Of a DNA stretch of 16,185 nucleotides, positions 5,385 to 13,220 are shown piece by piece. How positions within the stretch are numbered: position 1 is the first letter of the stretch; the number at the start of each line of letters is the position of its first letter. The DNA comes from Desulfobacteraceae bacterium. GTDB taxonomy: Bacteria; Desulfobacterota; DSM-4660; Desulfatiglandales; Desulfatiglandaceae. The notes under the pieces were generated by a model that was not told the DNA's origin, ran no database searches, and saw only the letters and a program-made list of their open reading frames with translations. The position numbers and the translations under genes are program-made. The stretch spans positions 1 to 16,185 of the forward strand of contig DQZA01000075.1 of the NCBI GenBank assembly GCA_011042035.1, read 5' to 3'.

Positions 5385-6569
5385 ATGAGTTTTGATGCTA
5401 GAAAATTCAGAGACTTAGATCCAGGACAGAGGGTGTTGATGGGCCCCGGGCCCAGTGATGTGCCTCCAAGGGTATTGCAGGCAATGTCAGCTCCATGTAT
5501 TGGGCACCTTGACCCCTACTTCCTTGAGACAATGAATGAGACCCAGGAGCTTCTGCGATACCTTTTCCAGACAAAAAATGCCTTGACCATACCGGTTTCG
5601 GGCACTGGCAGCGCCGGGATGGAGACCTGCTTTGTAAATCTAATTGAACCGGGAGATGAGGTGGTGGTTTGCGTTAACGGTGTGTTTGGCACCCGGATGA
5701 GCGATATTGTTAATCGCCTGGGTGGAAAGCTCATCCGCGTGGACGAGCAATGGGGAAGGGCAGTTAATGCCAACAAGGTAAAGGACGCGATAAAAGGGAA
5801 AAATCCGAAGGTCCTGGCCGTGGTCCACGCCGAAACTTCCACAGGTGCTTGCACTCCCCTTGAAGACCTGTCTTCCATTGCAAAAGAGGTTGGTGCACTG
5901 TTTTTGGTGGATATGGTGACCTCGTTGGGTGGAATGGAGGTCGCTATCGATAAAACGGGTATTGATGCTGCCTACAGCGGTACCCAAAAGTGCATATCAT
6001 GCCCCCCCGGTCTATCTCCTATCTCCTTCAGCGATAAGGCAATGGAGGCACTCAAGAACAGAAAAAGCCATGTGGTTAGCTGGTACTTGGACATGAGCAT
6101 GGTTGCGAGTTACTGGGGGGCGGAAAGAAAATACCACCACACCGCACCCATTAACATGATATACGCCTTAAGGGAGGCCCTTCGAATAATCGCCGAAGAG
6201 GGACTTGAAGCCCGTTGGACCCGCCATAAACTGAATCACAAGGCCCTTGTGGCAGGTATTGAGACAATGGGACTGGAGATGCTGGTCCCTGAATCGGAAA
6301 GGCTGCCTATGCTCAATACCATCAAGATCCCCGATGGGGTCGATGATGTCAAGGTGAGGAAGGCCCTGCTAAAGGATTTTGGTCTTGAAATAGGCGGGGG
6401 ACTAGGCGATTTGGCAGGCAAGGTCTGGCGAGTTGGCTTGATGGGCCATGCGGCAAGACCCAAGAATGTCTTCCTTTTCCTCTCAGCCCTTGAGACTATT
6501 CTGCGCGCTGAAGGCGTGAAGATTAACCCCGGCGCGTTGGATGCAGCGGCCGAGGTGTATGCCAGTTAG
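5385..6569 (+). CDS. Class V aminotransferase, alanine/serine-glyoxylate aminotransferase-like
   Basis: The 394-residue PLP enzyme starts at ATG 5385, 6-7 bases after AGGAGGG; the frame is open further upstream but without an SD. The N-terminus (MGPGPSDVPPRVLQAMSAP, then GHLDPYFLETMNE) is typical of the alanine-glyoxylate / serine-pyruvate group. VSGTGSAGMET binds the cofactor phosphate, and the Schiff-base lysine is in YSGTQKCISCPPGL (residue 202). The C-terminal GGLGDLAGKVWRVGLMGHAA closes the active site. The usual reaction converts glyoxylate to glycine with alanine or serine as amino donor. The following glcD, glcE and glcF-like genes would supply glyoxylate from glycolate, which supports that substrate. 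Related class V enzymes act on other acids, so the exact donor is uncertain. Confidence 0.88.
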   Translation: MSFDARKFRDLDPGQRVLMGPGPSDVPPRVLQAMSAPCIGHLDPYFLETMNETQELLRYLFQTKNALTIPVSGTGSAGMETCFVNLIEPGDEVVVCVNGVFGTRMSDIVNRLGGKLIRVDEQWGRAVNANKVKDAIKGKNPKVLAVVHAETSTGACTPLEDLSSIAKEVGALFLVDMVTSLGGMEVAIDKTGIDAAYSGTQKCISCPPGLSPISFSDKAMEALKNRKSHVVSWYLDMSMVASYWGAERKYHHTAPINMIYALREALRIIAEEGLEARWTRHKLNHKALVAGIETMGLEMLVPESERLPMLNTIKIPDGVDDVKVRKALLKDFGLEIGGGLGDLAGKVWRVGLMGHAARPKNVFLFLSALETILRAEGVKINPGALDAAAEVYAS

Positions 6570-6595
6570 AGTAGGAAACATTTCCTCCTTCGAAA

Positions 6596-6618
6596 AAGCC
6601 CAGTTATGAAACGGGCTT
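6596..6618. other. Hairpin in the aminotransferase-glcD gap
   Basis: AAGCCC (6596-6601) pairs with GGGCTT (6613-6618), and GTT with AAC inside, with one bulged A and an ATGA loop, giving 9 base pairs. On the plus strand no T-run follows (TAAAGC), so it is more likely a partial attenuator or RNA processing/stability element than a full terminator. On the minus strand it is followed by TTTTT and would look like a terminator, but no minus-strand gene ends here. Confidence 0.45.
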
Positions 6619-6655
6619 AAAGCAGGTAGGGGGAGGGAAGGGAATTTTTTTGGTT

Positions 6656-8032
6656 ATGGAAAGAGAAGAAGCAATAAGAAAATTGCAGGAAAGCGTGGGT
6701 GAGGAGAATGTTCTTTTTTCAGATGTGGACCTCACTCTTTATGGCTATGATGCCTCACTGGAGAAGGGCAGAGCAGATGCGGTTGTGCTCCCTGGTTCCA
6801 CTGACCAGGTATCTCTGGTGGTACGCCTGGCATACCAGGAAGGAATACCCATCATTGCAAGGGGATCGGGGACCAACCTGAGCGGTGGGACTGTACCGGT
6901 GCGGGGCGGGATTGTGCTTCATTTTTCCCGGATGAACAAGATCCTTGAGGTGGATATACCCAACCGCACGGTTACGGTGGAGCCAGGAGTGATAACCCTT
7001 GATCTGCAGACAATGCTCCTGAAGCAGGGTTTCCTCTATGCGCCCGATCCAGCCAGTCAAAAGGTCTCTACCCTGGGCGGTAATGTGGGCGAGAACTCGG
7101 GCGGACCCCATTGCCTTAAGTACGGGGTTACAACGAATCACGTTTTGGGCGCAGAAGTTGTCCTTTACGACGGAACAGTCACATGGATCGGTGGAAAGAA
7201 CCCGGATAACCCCGGCTACGACCTCATGGGTCTTATTGTGGGAAGCGAGGGAACCCTTGCCATAGCAACCAAGATCATCTTGCGCATAATACGTGCCCCT
7301 GAGGCCATCAAGACCATGCTGGCGATATACGACTCCATAGAAGACGCTAGCAATACGGTCTCGGCGATAATAGCAGAGGGCATCGTGCCAGCAACCTTGG
7401 AGATGATGGACCACGTGGTAATGGAGGCAGTGGAAAAATCCGTGCAAGCAGGCTACCCGTTGGATGCTGCAGCAGTCCTTATTATTGAACTGGATGGCCT
7501 CAAAGACGGCCTGGATCGTCAGGCGGCCAAGGTTCTCGAGATCTGCAAACGGCATAACGTGAGGGAAATCCAGCTAGCAAGGGACGAGGCGGAAAGGGCA
7601 AGGCTGTGGGCCGGCAGAAAGGGTGCCTTTGGGGCCGTTACACGCCTCAGGCCATGCTACATGGTTTGTGACGGCACGGTTCCGCGGACAAAGCTCCCCG
7701 AGGTACTCAACCAGGTGATGGAGGTGGGGAAAAAATACGGTCTTCTCATTGGCAATGTGTTTCATGCGGGCGATGGGAATCTGCACCCGCTTATCCTTTT
7801 TGATGAGAGAGATGAAGCAGAGAAAAACACTGCCATGAAGGCGGCCTCAGAAATACTGAAAATCTGTGCTGATGCAGGTGGGACCATCAGTGGTGAGCAT
7901 GGTATTGGGATAGAGAAGCTGAGGGAAATGAATTTTATATTTACCGAGGACGATCTGGAGACAATGCGGAAGATAAAAAGGGCAATGGACCCCAAGGACG
8001 TGCTGAACCCGGGCAAGGTGATTCCAAATTAA
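6656..8032 (+). CDS. glcD: FAD-linked oxidase, glycolate oxidase subunit GlcD-like
   Basis: The 458-residue flavoprotein carries a PCMH-type FAD-binding domain (PIIARGSGTNLSGG near residue 70; GGNVGENSGGPHCLKYGVT, which covers the pyrophosphate region). It also has the FAD-oxidase C-terminal domain with HAGDGNLHPL and GGTISGEHGIGIEK, as in GlcD and D-lactate dehydrogenases. It oxidises a 2-hydroxy acid and passes electrons through GlcE/GlcF to the membrane chain. E. coli GlcD is a little longer (499). Start: an ATG at 6656 or a TTG at 6650 in the same frame; the purine run GGGAGGGAAGGGAA ends 6 bases before the TTG and 12 before the ATG, so the TTG is a real alternative. It is 9 bases from the next gene. 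D-lactate or another hydroxy acid is possible as substrate. Confidence 0.88.
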   Translation: MEREEAIRKLQESVGEENVLFSDVDLTLYGYDASLEKGRADAVVLPGSTDQVSLVVRLAYQEGIPIIARGSGTNLSGGTVPVRGGIVLHFSRMNKILEVDIPNRTVTVEPGVITLDLQTMLLKQGFLYAPDPASQKVSTLGGNVGENSGGPHCLKYGVTTNHVLGAEVVLYDGTVTWIGGKNPDNPGYDLMGLIVGSEGTLAIATKIILRIIRAPEAIKTMLAIYDSIEDASNTVSAIIAEGIVPATLEMMDHVVMEAVEKSVQAGYPLDAAAVLIIELDGLKDGLDRQAAKVLEICKRHNVREIQLARDEAERARLWAGRKGAFGAVTRLRPCYMVCDGTVPRTKLPEVLNQVMEVGKKYGLLIGNVFHAGDGNLHPLILFDERDEAEKNTAMKAASEILKICADAGGTISGEHGIGIEKLREMNFIFTEDDLETMRKIKRAMDPKDVLNPGKVIPN

Positions 8033-8041
8033 GGTACTGCA

Positions 8042-9478
8042 ATGAATGATGTTATTCTAAGAGAACTGGAAGAAGGACTAGGCGCGGACAATCTGATGGC
8101 TGAGAGCTCTGAATTGTCCGCCTATTCTGTTGGGAGTGTGAGTCCCGGTGCCGTGGTTTTCCCCGGGACCATTGAAGAAGTGGCCCATATCGTAAAGGTT
8201 GCGGCAGAGAACAATTTGGCAATTGTGGTCCGCGGTGGGGGAACAAAAATGGGTCTGGGAAGGGACCCCGAGCGTATGGATATCCTGTTGTGTACCTCCC
8301 GGCTTGGCAAGGTCACAGATATGGACACGGCCAATTTAACGGTTACTGCCCAGGCGGGTATGAGGTTTGCGGATATTCAAGGTGCCCTGGCCGGTGAAGA
8401 AAACAGGTGTTATTTGCTGGTTTCCCCCAATGGTCGAGAACAAGACGAGGTTTGTTTTGAAAGGGAGCACGGGGGATGCTTTGTCCCCCTTGACCCGCCT
8501 TTTCCTGACATGGCTACCTTAGGAGGGATTGTGGCGGCCAATTCTTCTGGTCCAAGACGGTTGCTTTACGGCACAGTGAGAGACATGCTCCTTGGTGTGA
8601 GGTTTGTAAATGCCGAGGGCAAGATCATAGGCGTTGGGGGAAAGACAGTAAAAAATGTATCGGGCTATGATGTTAGCAGGCTCATAATTGGATCAATGGG
8701 TACCCTCGGGGTGCTGTGCGAAATGACCCTCAGGCTTTTGCCGTTGCCCGAGACAGCAGCAACCACCGTAATGGGGTTTCGGTCCCTTGATGATGCATTT
8801 TCATTGGTTGATGCAATCATGGCAAGCCAGTTGACCCCGGCGGCAATTGAATTGTTCGGTAAAAAGACTGGGGTGAGACTGACTCCGCAATTACAGGAGA
8901 TTGGTGGCGGAGATGGGTGTTTCGTGGCAGTGCTGGCAGAGGGTGCAAGTGAGGTTGTGGAGAGGATAGGTGCTGATACACTGGATATGGGAGCAAGGGC
9001 GGGAAGCTTGGAATCAGTGATCCTCAAAGGCGATGATCACTTGTCTTTTTGGCATGACTACTACCAGTTAGGAAGATCTGACCATGGCAATGGGCCCAAG
9101 GAAATTGTCGTGCGCGTGAGTTGCCCTATATCCCGGTTAAAGGAGTTACTTGGGAAGGCTATGAATGAGTCCGCAGCCTTGGGCTTGGCAAGTGATATCT
9201 TTGCCCATGCCGGTTCCGGGGTAGGTAGGATAATCATTCGGGAAAAAGAAGAAGGGGATGGTTTTAAAGAAAGGGTCCTGAAATGGATGGGCCGACTTTT
9301 GGAGCTTTGCATATCCATTAGTGGGAACCTGGTGGTGGAAGGTGCGGCCTATCCGTGGAAGGGTGAGCTGCCCATATGGGGTATCTCAAGGCCCGAGCAC
9401 GACCTGATGGAGCGAATTAAGCAAGGGATGGATCCAGCAGGGATATTTTCGCCGGGAAGGTACGTGGGAGGGGTGTGA
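8042..9478 (+). CDS. glcE: FAD-binding oxidase, glycolate oxidase subunit GlcE-like, enlarged
   Basis: The 478-residue protein is a second PCMH-fold flavoprotein. It has VVRGGGTKMGLG (residues 63-73), PLDPPFPDMATLGGIVAANSSGPRRLLYG and the GlcE hallmark VGGKTVKNVSGYDVSRLIIGS. It is longer than E. coli GlcE (350). Part of the excess is an insert of about 27 residues (119-145) between the AGMRFADIQGAL and FVPLDPP segments. That insert has Cys123 and Cys138, with Cys146 just after it; the rest of the excess is a full C-terminal oxidase domain. GlcE works with GlcD and GlcF in the glycolate oxidase complex, and gene order supports this. Start ATG 8042 lies 9 bases after glcD, pointing to translational coupling. 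The substrate is inferred from context. Confidence 0.85.
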   Translation: MNDVILRELEEGLGADNLMAESSELSAYSVGSVSPGAVVFPGTIEEVAHIVKVAAENNLAIVVRGGGTKMGLGRDPERMDILLCTSRLGKVTDMDTANLTVTAQAGMRFADIQGALAGEENRCYLLVSPNGREQDEVCFEREHGGCFVPLDPPFPDMATLGGIVAANSSGPRRLLYGTVRDMLLGVRFVNAEGKIIGVGGKTVKNVSGYDVSRLIIGSMGTLGVLCEMTLRLLPLPETAATTVMGFRSLDDAFSLVDAIMASQLTPAAIELFGKKTGVRLTPQLQEIGGGDGCFVAVLAEGASEVVERIGADTLDMGARAGSLESVILKGDDHLSFWHDYYQLGRSDHGNGPKEIVVRVSCPISRLKELLGKAMNESAALGLASDIFAHAGSGVGRIIIREKEEGDGFKERVLKWMGRLLELCISISGNLVVEGAAYPWKGELPIWGISRPEHDLMERIKQGMDPAGIFSPGRYVGGV

Positions 9479-9486
9479 GAAGGTAG

Positions 9487-9643
9487 GCACAAGGCGGAAG
9501 GCGGGGGAAAGAACGAATGATGAATAACGAATATCGAATGTCGAAGGTGTAAGAAGGAGTAGTCGGGGATCTGTCGAGTATGAAAAGGTAAGATTCCAGG
9601 AATAGAAGCATAGGGCGAAAGGTGGAGGAAAGAAGGAAGCAGG
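9487..9643. repeat. Degenerate heptamer-periodic repeats between glcE and glcF
   Basis: Five tandem 7-base units lie at 9514-9548 (CGAATGA, TGAATAA, CGAATAT, CGAATGT, CGAAGGT). A 27-base imperfect direct repeat (9487-9513 and 9608-9634; 22 of 27 identical, all differences transitions) flanks them. The second copy also reads as heptamers (CATAGGG, CGAAAGG, TGGAGGA, AAGAAGG, AAGCAGG) up to the glcF start and includes its ribosome binding site. The 166-base gap holds no gene. Confidence 0.7.
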
Positions 9644-9644
9644 A

Positions 9645-10787
9645 ATGAATTTAGTTAAGCTACGAAAATTCACATACGAGGAAGTTACAAGATGCAACCG
9701 GTGCGGCTTTTGCTTGCCCAGTTGCCCAATATATTTGGTCAAGGGCATTGAATCAGCTACGCCAAGGGGTAGAAATGCTATAACCCGGGCGGTTATAGAG
9801 GGGAGGCTACAATGGAGTGGAGAGGTGGAGAAGAGTATATTTAGTTGCTTGGGCTGCGGTGCCTGTACTGCCAATTGTTTTCCTGCCATCAAGACAAGAG
9901 ATATTGTGTTTAGGGACAGAGAATGCCTTGTTAGCGAGGGAATCTACCCCAAGATCGCAGACCGCCTGGCCCAATATATCTTGGAGGAGGGTAATATCTC
10001 CAATGAAAATAATGAGGAACGGGCTGAGTGGCAGGAATTGATCAAGGGTATTCCCGAGCACTATTTTGAGAAGGAAAAGGCGGATGTCATATATTTCGTT
10101 GGGTGTGTGGCCTCCTTTTTCCCTCTTGCCCAAAAGATACCCGCCAGTATGGCCATGGTAATGGAAAAAGCCGGTGTGGATTTTACAGTTCTTGGAGGCC
10201 AAGAATGGTGTTGTGGCTATCCATTGATAGGTGCGGGAATGCCGGACAAGATGGATGCCCTTATCAAGCATAACGTAGAGGTGGTTGAACGCATTGGGGC
10301 GACTAAGGTGGTTTTTACCTGTCCATCATGTTATCATACGTGGAAACATTTCTATCCTTCAGGTGCAGAGTATTTGTCTGCCTCCGAGTTCCTTGTTGAG
10401 CTGCTAAGGGAAGGCAATCTTGAGCTTAAACCCCTCGATGTGAAAGTTACCTACCATGACCCCTGTGATTTAGGCAGAAACACCGGCGTGTACGAGCCTC
10501 CGAGGAAAGTGCTCAGTTCCATACCAGGGGTTGAATTGGTGGAAATGGAGAAAAACAGGCAACTTACCACCTGTTGCGGTGGTGGCGGAAACCTCGAGAT
10601 GGTTGAGCCTGAGCTATCTGGTAAAGTGGCTGACCTAAAGATAGCCGAAATACAGGCCACCGGCGCGGATGTGGTGGTATCCTCTTGTCAGCAATGCCTC
10701 AGGACCATTGCAGGCAGGGCCAGAAGAAGGAAGATCCCTCTCATCGTTAAGGATATAACAGAACTTCTCGCAGAGGCGATGGTTTGA
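9645..10787 (+). CDS. glcF: Iron-sulfur oxidoreductase, glycolate oxidase subunit GlcF-like
   Basis: The 380-residue protein has two ferredoxin-type cysteine clusters for [4Fe-4S] centres: C17-x2-C20-x2-C23-x3-C27-P and C68-x2-C71-x2-C74-x3-C78-F-P. Two CCG domains follow, the first with C154, C189-C190 and C226/C229, the second with C274 (HDPCDLGR), C310-C311 (TTCCGGGG) and C348/C351. This layout is shared by GlcF, LldE/LutA and the heterodisulfide-reductase HdrD group. It carries electrons from the flavin subunits to a membrane acceptor, probably quinone. It has no transmembrane helix, so docking to the membrane would be peripheral. ATG 9645 is preceded by GCAGG/GGAGG. The gap to glcE is 166 bases, wide for an operon. 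LutA-like or Hdr-linked electron transfer is an alternative. Confidence 0.88.
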   Translation: MNLVKLRKFTYEEVTRCNRCGFCLPSCPIYLVKGIESATPRGRNAITRAVIEGRLQWSGEVEKSIFSCLGCGACTANCFPAIKTRDIVFRDRECLVSEGIYPKIADRLAQYILEEGNISNENNEERAEWQELIKGIPEHYFEKEKADVIYFVGCVASFFPLAQKIPASMAMVMEKAGVDFTVLGGQEWCCGYPLIGAGMPDKMDALIKHNVEVVERIGATKVVFTCPSCYHTWKHFYPSGAEYLSASEFLVELLREGNLELKPLDVKVTYHDPCDLGRNTGVYEPPRKVLSSIPGVELVEMEKNRQLTTCCGGGGNLEMVEPELSGKVADLKIAEIQATGADVVVSSCQQCLRTIAGRARRRKIPLIVKDITELLAEAMV

Positions 10788-10901
10788 CAGATCGGCTCAA
10801 GGTACAAGGCATAAGAGTGGCCGGGGTTTTCCCTATTTTATAATCAATTATTACTGAATACTGAGCATGGACCGTGGCTGTTGGGGGCCTGCCGAAAGTA
10901 T
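10788..10901. other. AT-rich gap with short heptamer repeats before queA
   Basis: After glcF come two short heptamer runs: CAAGGTA, CAAGGCA, TAAGAGT at 10798-10818 and TACTGAA, TACTGAG at 10852-10865. Between them, GGGGTTTTCCCTATTTT (about 10823-10839) could be a weak terminator, and TATAAT (10839-10844) a -10 box without a clear -35. No gene is seen. Confidence 0.45.
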
Positions 10902-10930
10902 TTGACTTTAGCCTGGATGTTGTTTAACGT
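10902..10930 (+). promoter_or_regulatory. Candidate promoter of queA
   Basis: TTGACT (10902-10907) and TAACGT (10925-10930) are separated by 17 bases. The -35 is good and the -10 poor. Transcription would begin near 10937, which fits a queA start at 10959 and not the upstream in-frame ATG codons. Confidence 0.35.
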
Positions 10931-10958
10931 ATCCGATTTAAACAATCGGTTGGCCTCA

Positions 10959-12014
10959 ATGTTTGACATAGAGACGTACGACTACGACCTCCCAGCCCAC
11001 CTGATTGCCCAATACCCAGCACCAGAAAGGGACAAGTCCAGGCTTTTGGTGGTGGAGCGCACCAGCGGGCAGTTAAGGGACCAGCGTTTTTTTGACCTAC
11101 CCTGTCTGTTGAAACCCGGGGATATGCTGGTGGTCAATGATACTAGGGTGGTTCCGGTGCGAGTGTGGGCTGTCAAGGAAACCGGTGGCAAGGTGGAGCT
11201 TTTTGTGCTCAACGGTATAAGGGAGGGGGAAGCGCAAAGGTCAACAAGCTGGTGCCTTTACCGTGCCTCCAAAAGGGCCAGAGCGGGGATGCGGCTCCGC
11301 ATTGAACCGTCTGTATGTGCGGAAATCTTGGAGGTGGGCGAGGATGGATTCGTTAAGGTCCGGTTTGAGGGCGCTCCGTCCGTGAAAGAGATTTTGCTTA
11401 GGCGTGGTGAGGTGCCTCTGCCACCCTATATCAGACGCCGGGAGCAACCTGGACCGGACGAGCTAGACAGGGAGCGTTATCAGACTGTCTTTTCCAGGCG
11501 GGATGGAGCGGTTGCGGCCCCAACTGCGGGGCTGCATTTCACGGATAGGTTGCTTGAGGATTTGGAACGCTCCGGGGTACGTAGGACAACCCTGACATTA
11601 CATGTTGGCTATGGGACTTTTCAACCGGTCCGGACAAAGGACATTAGGAAACACAGGCTTGCTGCGGAGTATTACAGCATATCGCGGGAATGTGCTGATG
11701 AGATAAACAGATGCAGGGCTGAAGGGGGGCGGGTAGTGGCAGTGGGCACCACGGTTGTGAGGGCCCTTGAAAGTTGCGTTTCCTCTGAGGGTAAAATTAC
11801 AGCTAGGGAGGGCAAAACAGACCTACTTATAACCCCTGGCTTCGAGTTCAAGGCAGTTGACGCATTGGTAACTAATTTTCATTTACCAAGAAGCTCTCTG
11901 CTTTTTCTGGTGTCTGCGTTTGCGGGAATTGACCTTGTAAAGAAGGCTTATTCGCATGCTATCAGTAAGGAGTATAGGTTCTACAGTTATGGGGATGCAA
12001 TGCTGATTCTTTGA
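10959..12014 (+). CDS. queA: S-adenosylmethionine:tRNA ribosyltransferase-isomerase
   Basis: The 351-residue enzyme transfers and isomerises the ribosyl part of SAM onto preQ1-modified tRNA, making epoxyqueuosine, the step after Tgt. Family signatures are clear: YDLPAHLIAQYPAPERDKSRLL near the N-terminus, GDMLVVNDTRVVPVR, VAAPTAGLHFT, LHVGYGTFQPVR and NFHLPRSSLLFLVSAFAG. Length agrees with E. coli QueA (356). I chose ATG 10959 because homology begins at once (MFDIETYDYDLP); two upstream in-frame ATGs (10881, 10917) would add residues without homology, and none of the three has a good SD. tgt begins 37 bases after the stop, so the two queuosine genes are probably co-transcribed. Confidence 0.95.
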   Translation: MFDIETYDYDLPAHLIAQYPAPERDKSRLLVVERTSGQLRDQRFFDLPCLLKPGDMLVVNDTRVVPVRVWAVKETGGKVELFVLNGIREGEAQRSTSWCLYRASKRARAGMRLRIEPSVCAEILEVGEDGFVKVRFEGAPSVKEILLRRGEVPLPPYIRRREQPGPDELDRERYQTVFSRRDGAVAAPTAGLHFTDRLLEDLERSGVRRTTLTLHVGYGTFQPVRTKDIRKHRLAAEYYSISRECADEINRCRAEGGRVVAVGTTVVRALESCVSSEGKITAREGKTDLLITPGFEFKAVDALVTNFHLPRSSLLFLVSAFAGIDLVKKAYSHAISKEYRFYSYGDAMLIL

Positions 12015-12051
12015 ATGGTCTACTGGATAATCTAGTCGCAGAGGTTGATCT

Positions 12052-13164
12052 TTGACAGTAAGTTATTTCGAAATTGCACATGGCTGTAAGGACTTGCCTG
12101 CAAGGGCAGGGAAAATTCGAACTGCTCATGGTGTTATCGAGACCCCTGTTTTTATGCCAGTTGGCACTCAGGCCAGTGTCAAGTCGGTGAGCAGGGAGGA
12201 GCTGGAAGAGGCAGGAGTTCAGATTATCCTGGCTAACACCTACCATCTATACCTCAGGCCCGGACATGAGGTGGTGAAAACTTTAGGCGGGCTTCACCGA
12301 TTCATGAATTGGCCTCACCCGATTCTCACTGATAGCGGGGGATTTCAGGTTTACAGCCTTGCAAAGCTACGTAAAGTGACTGAAGAAGGCGTCTTGTTCC
12401 AATCTCACTTGGATGGGTCCAGGCATTTTTTGGGGCCCGATGAGGCCATGGAGATCCAGTTGGCCCTGGGCTCGGACATAATGATGGCCTTTGACGAGTG
12501 CGTCTCCTATCCTTGCGACTATGAATACGTAAGGAGGTCTGTGGAGTTGACTACATCGTGGGCACTTAAATGCACGAAGTACAAAGGCAGAGGGCCAGGG
12601 AAAGTTTTTGGTATTGTCCAGGGCGGCACCTATCCGGATCTCAGGAGAAAAAGTGCTGAGTCACTCCTGGAGCTTGATTTCGACGGATACGCCATTGGGG
12701 GTTTGTCTGTTGGGGAAGGGTTTGAGCTGAGGAATGAAATGATTCGCGTGGTGCAAGAGATGCTGCCAGAGGACAAGCCTGTGTATCTCATGGGTGTTGG
12801 TACACCAGAAGATATTGTGGAGGGAGTGTGCCTTGGCGTTGACATGTTTGACTGTGTAATGCCGACTCGCAACGCACGCAACGGGACCCTTTTTACACGT
12901 ACTGGGAAGATTTCTATCAAGAATGCCAAATATGTTGATGATGAAAGGCCGCCTGATGAGAACTGCTCTTGTTATACTTGCAGAAATTACTCAAGAGCAT
13001 ACCTGAGGCATCTTTTCATGGCAAGGGAGCTTCTGGCTTACAGGTTGAACACGATACACAATATTTCATATTATATGAATTTGATGAAAGATTTGAGACA
13101 AGCAATACTGGAAGAAAGTCTGGACAGGTTCAAAAAAAGCTTTTATGAGAGACAAGGCTCTTAG
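12052..13164 (+). CDS. tgt: tRNA-guanine transglycosylase
   Basis: The 370-residue enzyme exchanges the wobble guanine of GUN-anticodon tRNAs for preQ1. Visible signatures are the substrate-binding DSGGFQVYSLAKLRKV (Asp general base), YAIGGLSVGE, and the catalytic-nucleophile region MFDCVMPTRNARNGTLFT (Asp267). The zinc site is CSCYTC plus a later His in the LRHLFMARELLAYRLNTIHN segment. Length matches E. coli Tgt (375). The start is a TTG at 12052, 7 bases after AGAGG; no ATG or GTG in frame gives a full-length protein, so the rare start codon is probably real and may lower expression. A stable hairpin covers the stop codon (13157-13174). It lies in a queA-tgt-yajC-secD-secF series, an arrangement common in bacteria. 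Confidence 0.95.
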   Translation: MTVSYFEIAHGCKDLPARAGKIRTAHGVIETPVFMPVGTQASVKSVSREELEEAGVQIILANTYHLYLRPGHEVVKTLGGLHRFMNWPHPILTDSGGFQVYSLAKLRKVTEEGVLFQSHLDGSRHFLGPDEAMEIQLALGSDIMMAFDECVSYPCDYEYVRRSVELTTSWALKCTKYKGRGPGKVFGIVQGGTYPDLRRKSAESLLELDFDGYAIGGLSVGEGFELRNEMIRVVQEMLPEDKPVYLMGVGTPEDIVEGVCLGVDMFDCVMPTRNARNGTLFTRTGKISIKNAKYVDDERPPDENCSCYTCRNYSRAYLRHLFMARELLAYRLNTIHNISYYMNLMKDLRQAILEESLDRFKKSFYERQGS

Positions 13165-13174
13165 AAATAAGAGC
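13157..13174 (+). other. GNRA-loop hairpin over the tgt stop codon
   Basis: GCTCTTA (13157-13163) and TAAGAGC (13168-13174) form a perfect 7-bp stem closed by a GAAA tetraloop; the tgt stop codon is inside the structure (13162-13164). No T-run follows, so it is not an intrinsic terminator. It may separate tgt and yajC expression by RNA processing or stability. Confidence 0.5.
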
Positions 13175-13220
13175 GATAGATGTAAGTTAAGAAGAGAAAA
13201 AAACAAAAGGGAGGTAAGAT

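Noticed and set aside
6755..7555. 266-codon minus-strand open frame inside glcD
   Set aside because: It is opposite a well-supported gene in a GC-rich codon pattern, and its translation (many His, Cys and Tyr) matches no family I know.
9386..9892. Minus-strand frame of 168 codons with FDIRYSSF-type peptides
   Set aside because: The peptide repeat is the translation of the heptamer array; the frame also overlaps the ends of glcE and glcF. It is a repeat artefact, not a protein.
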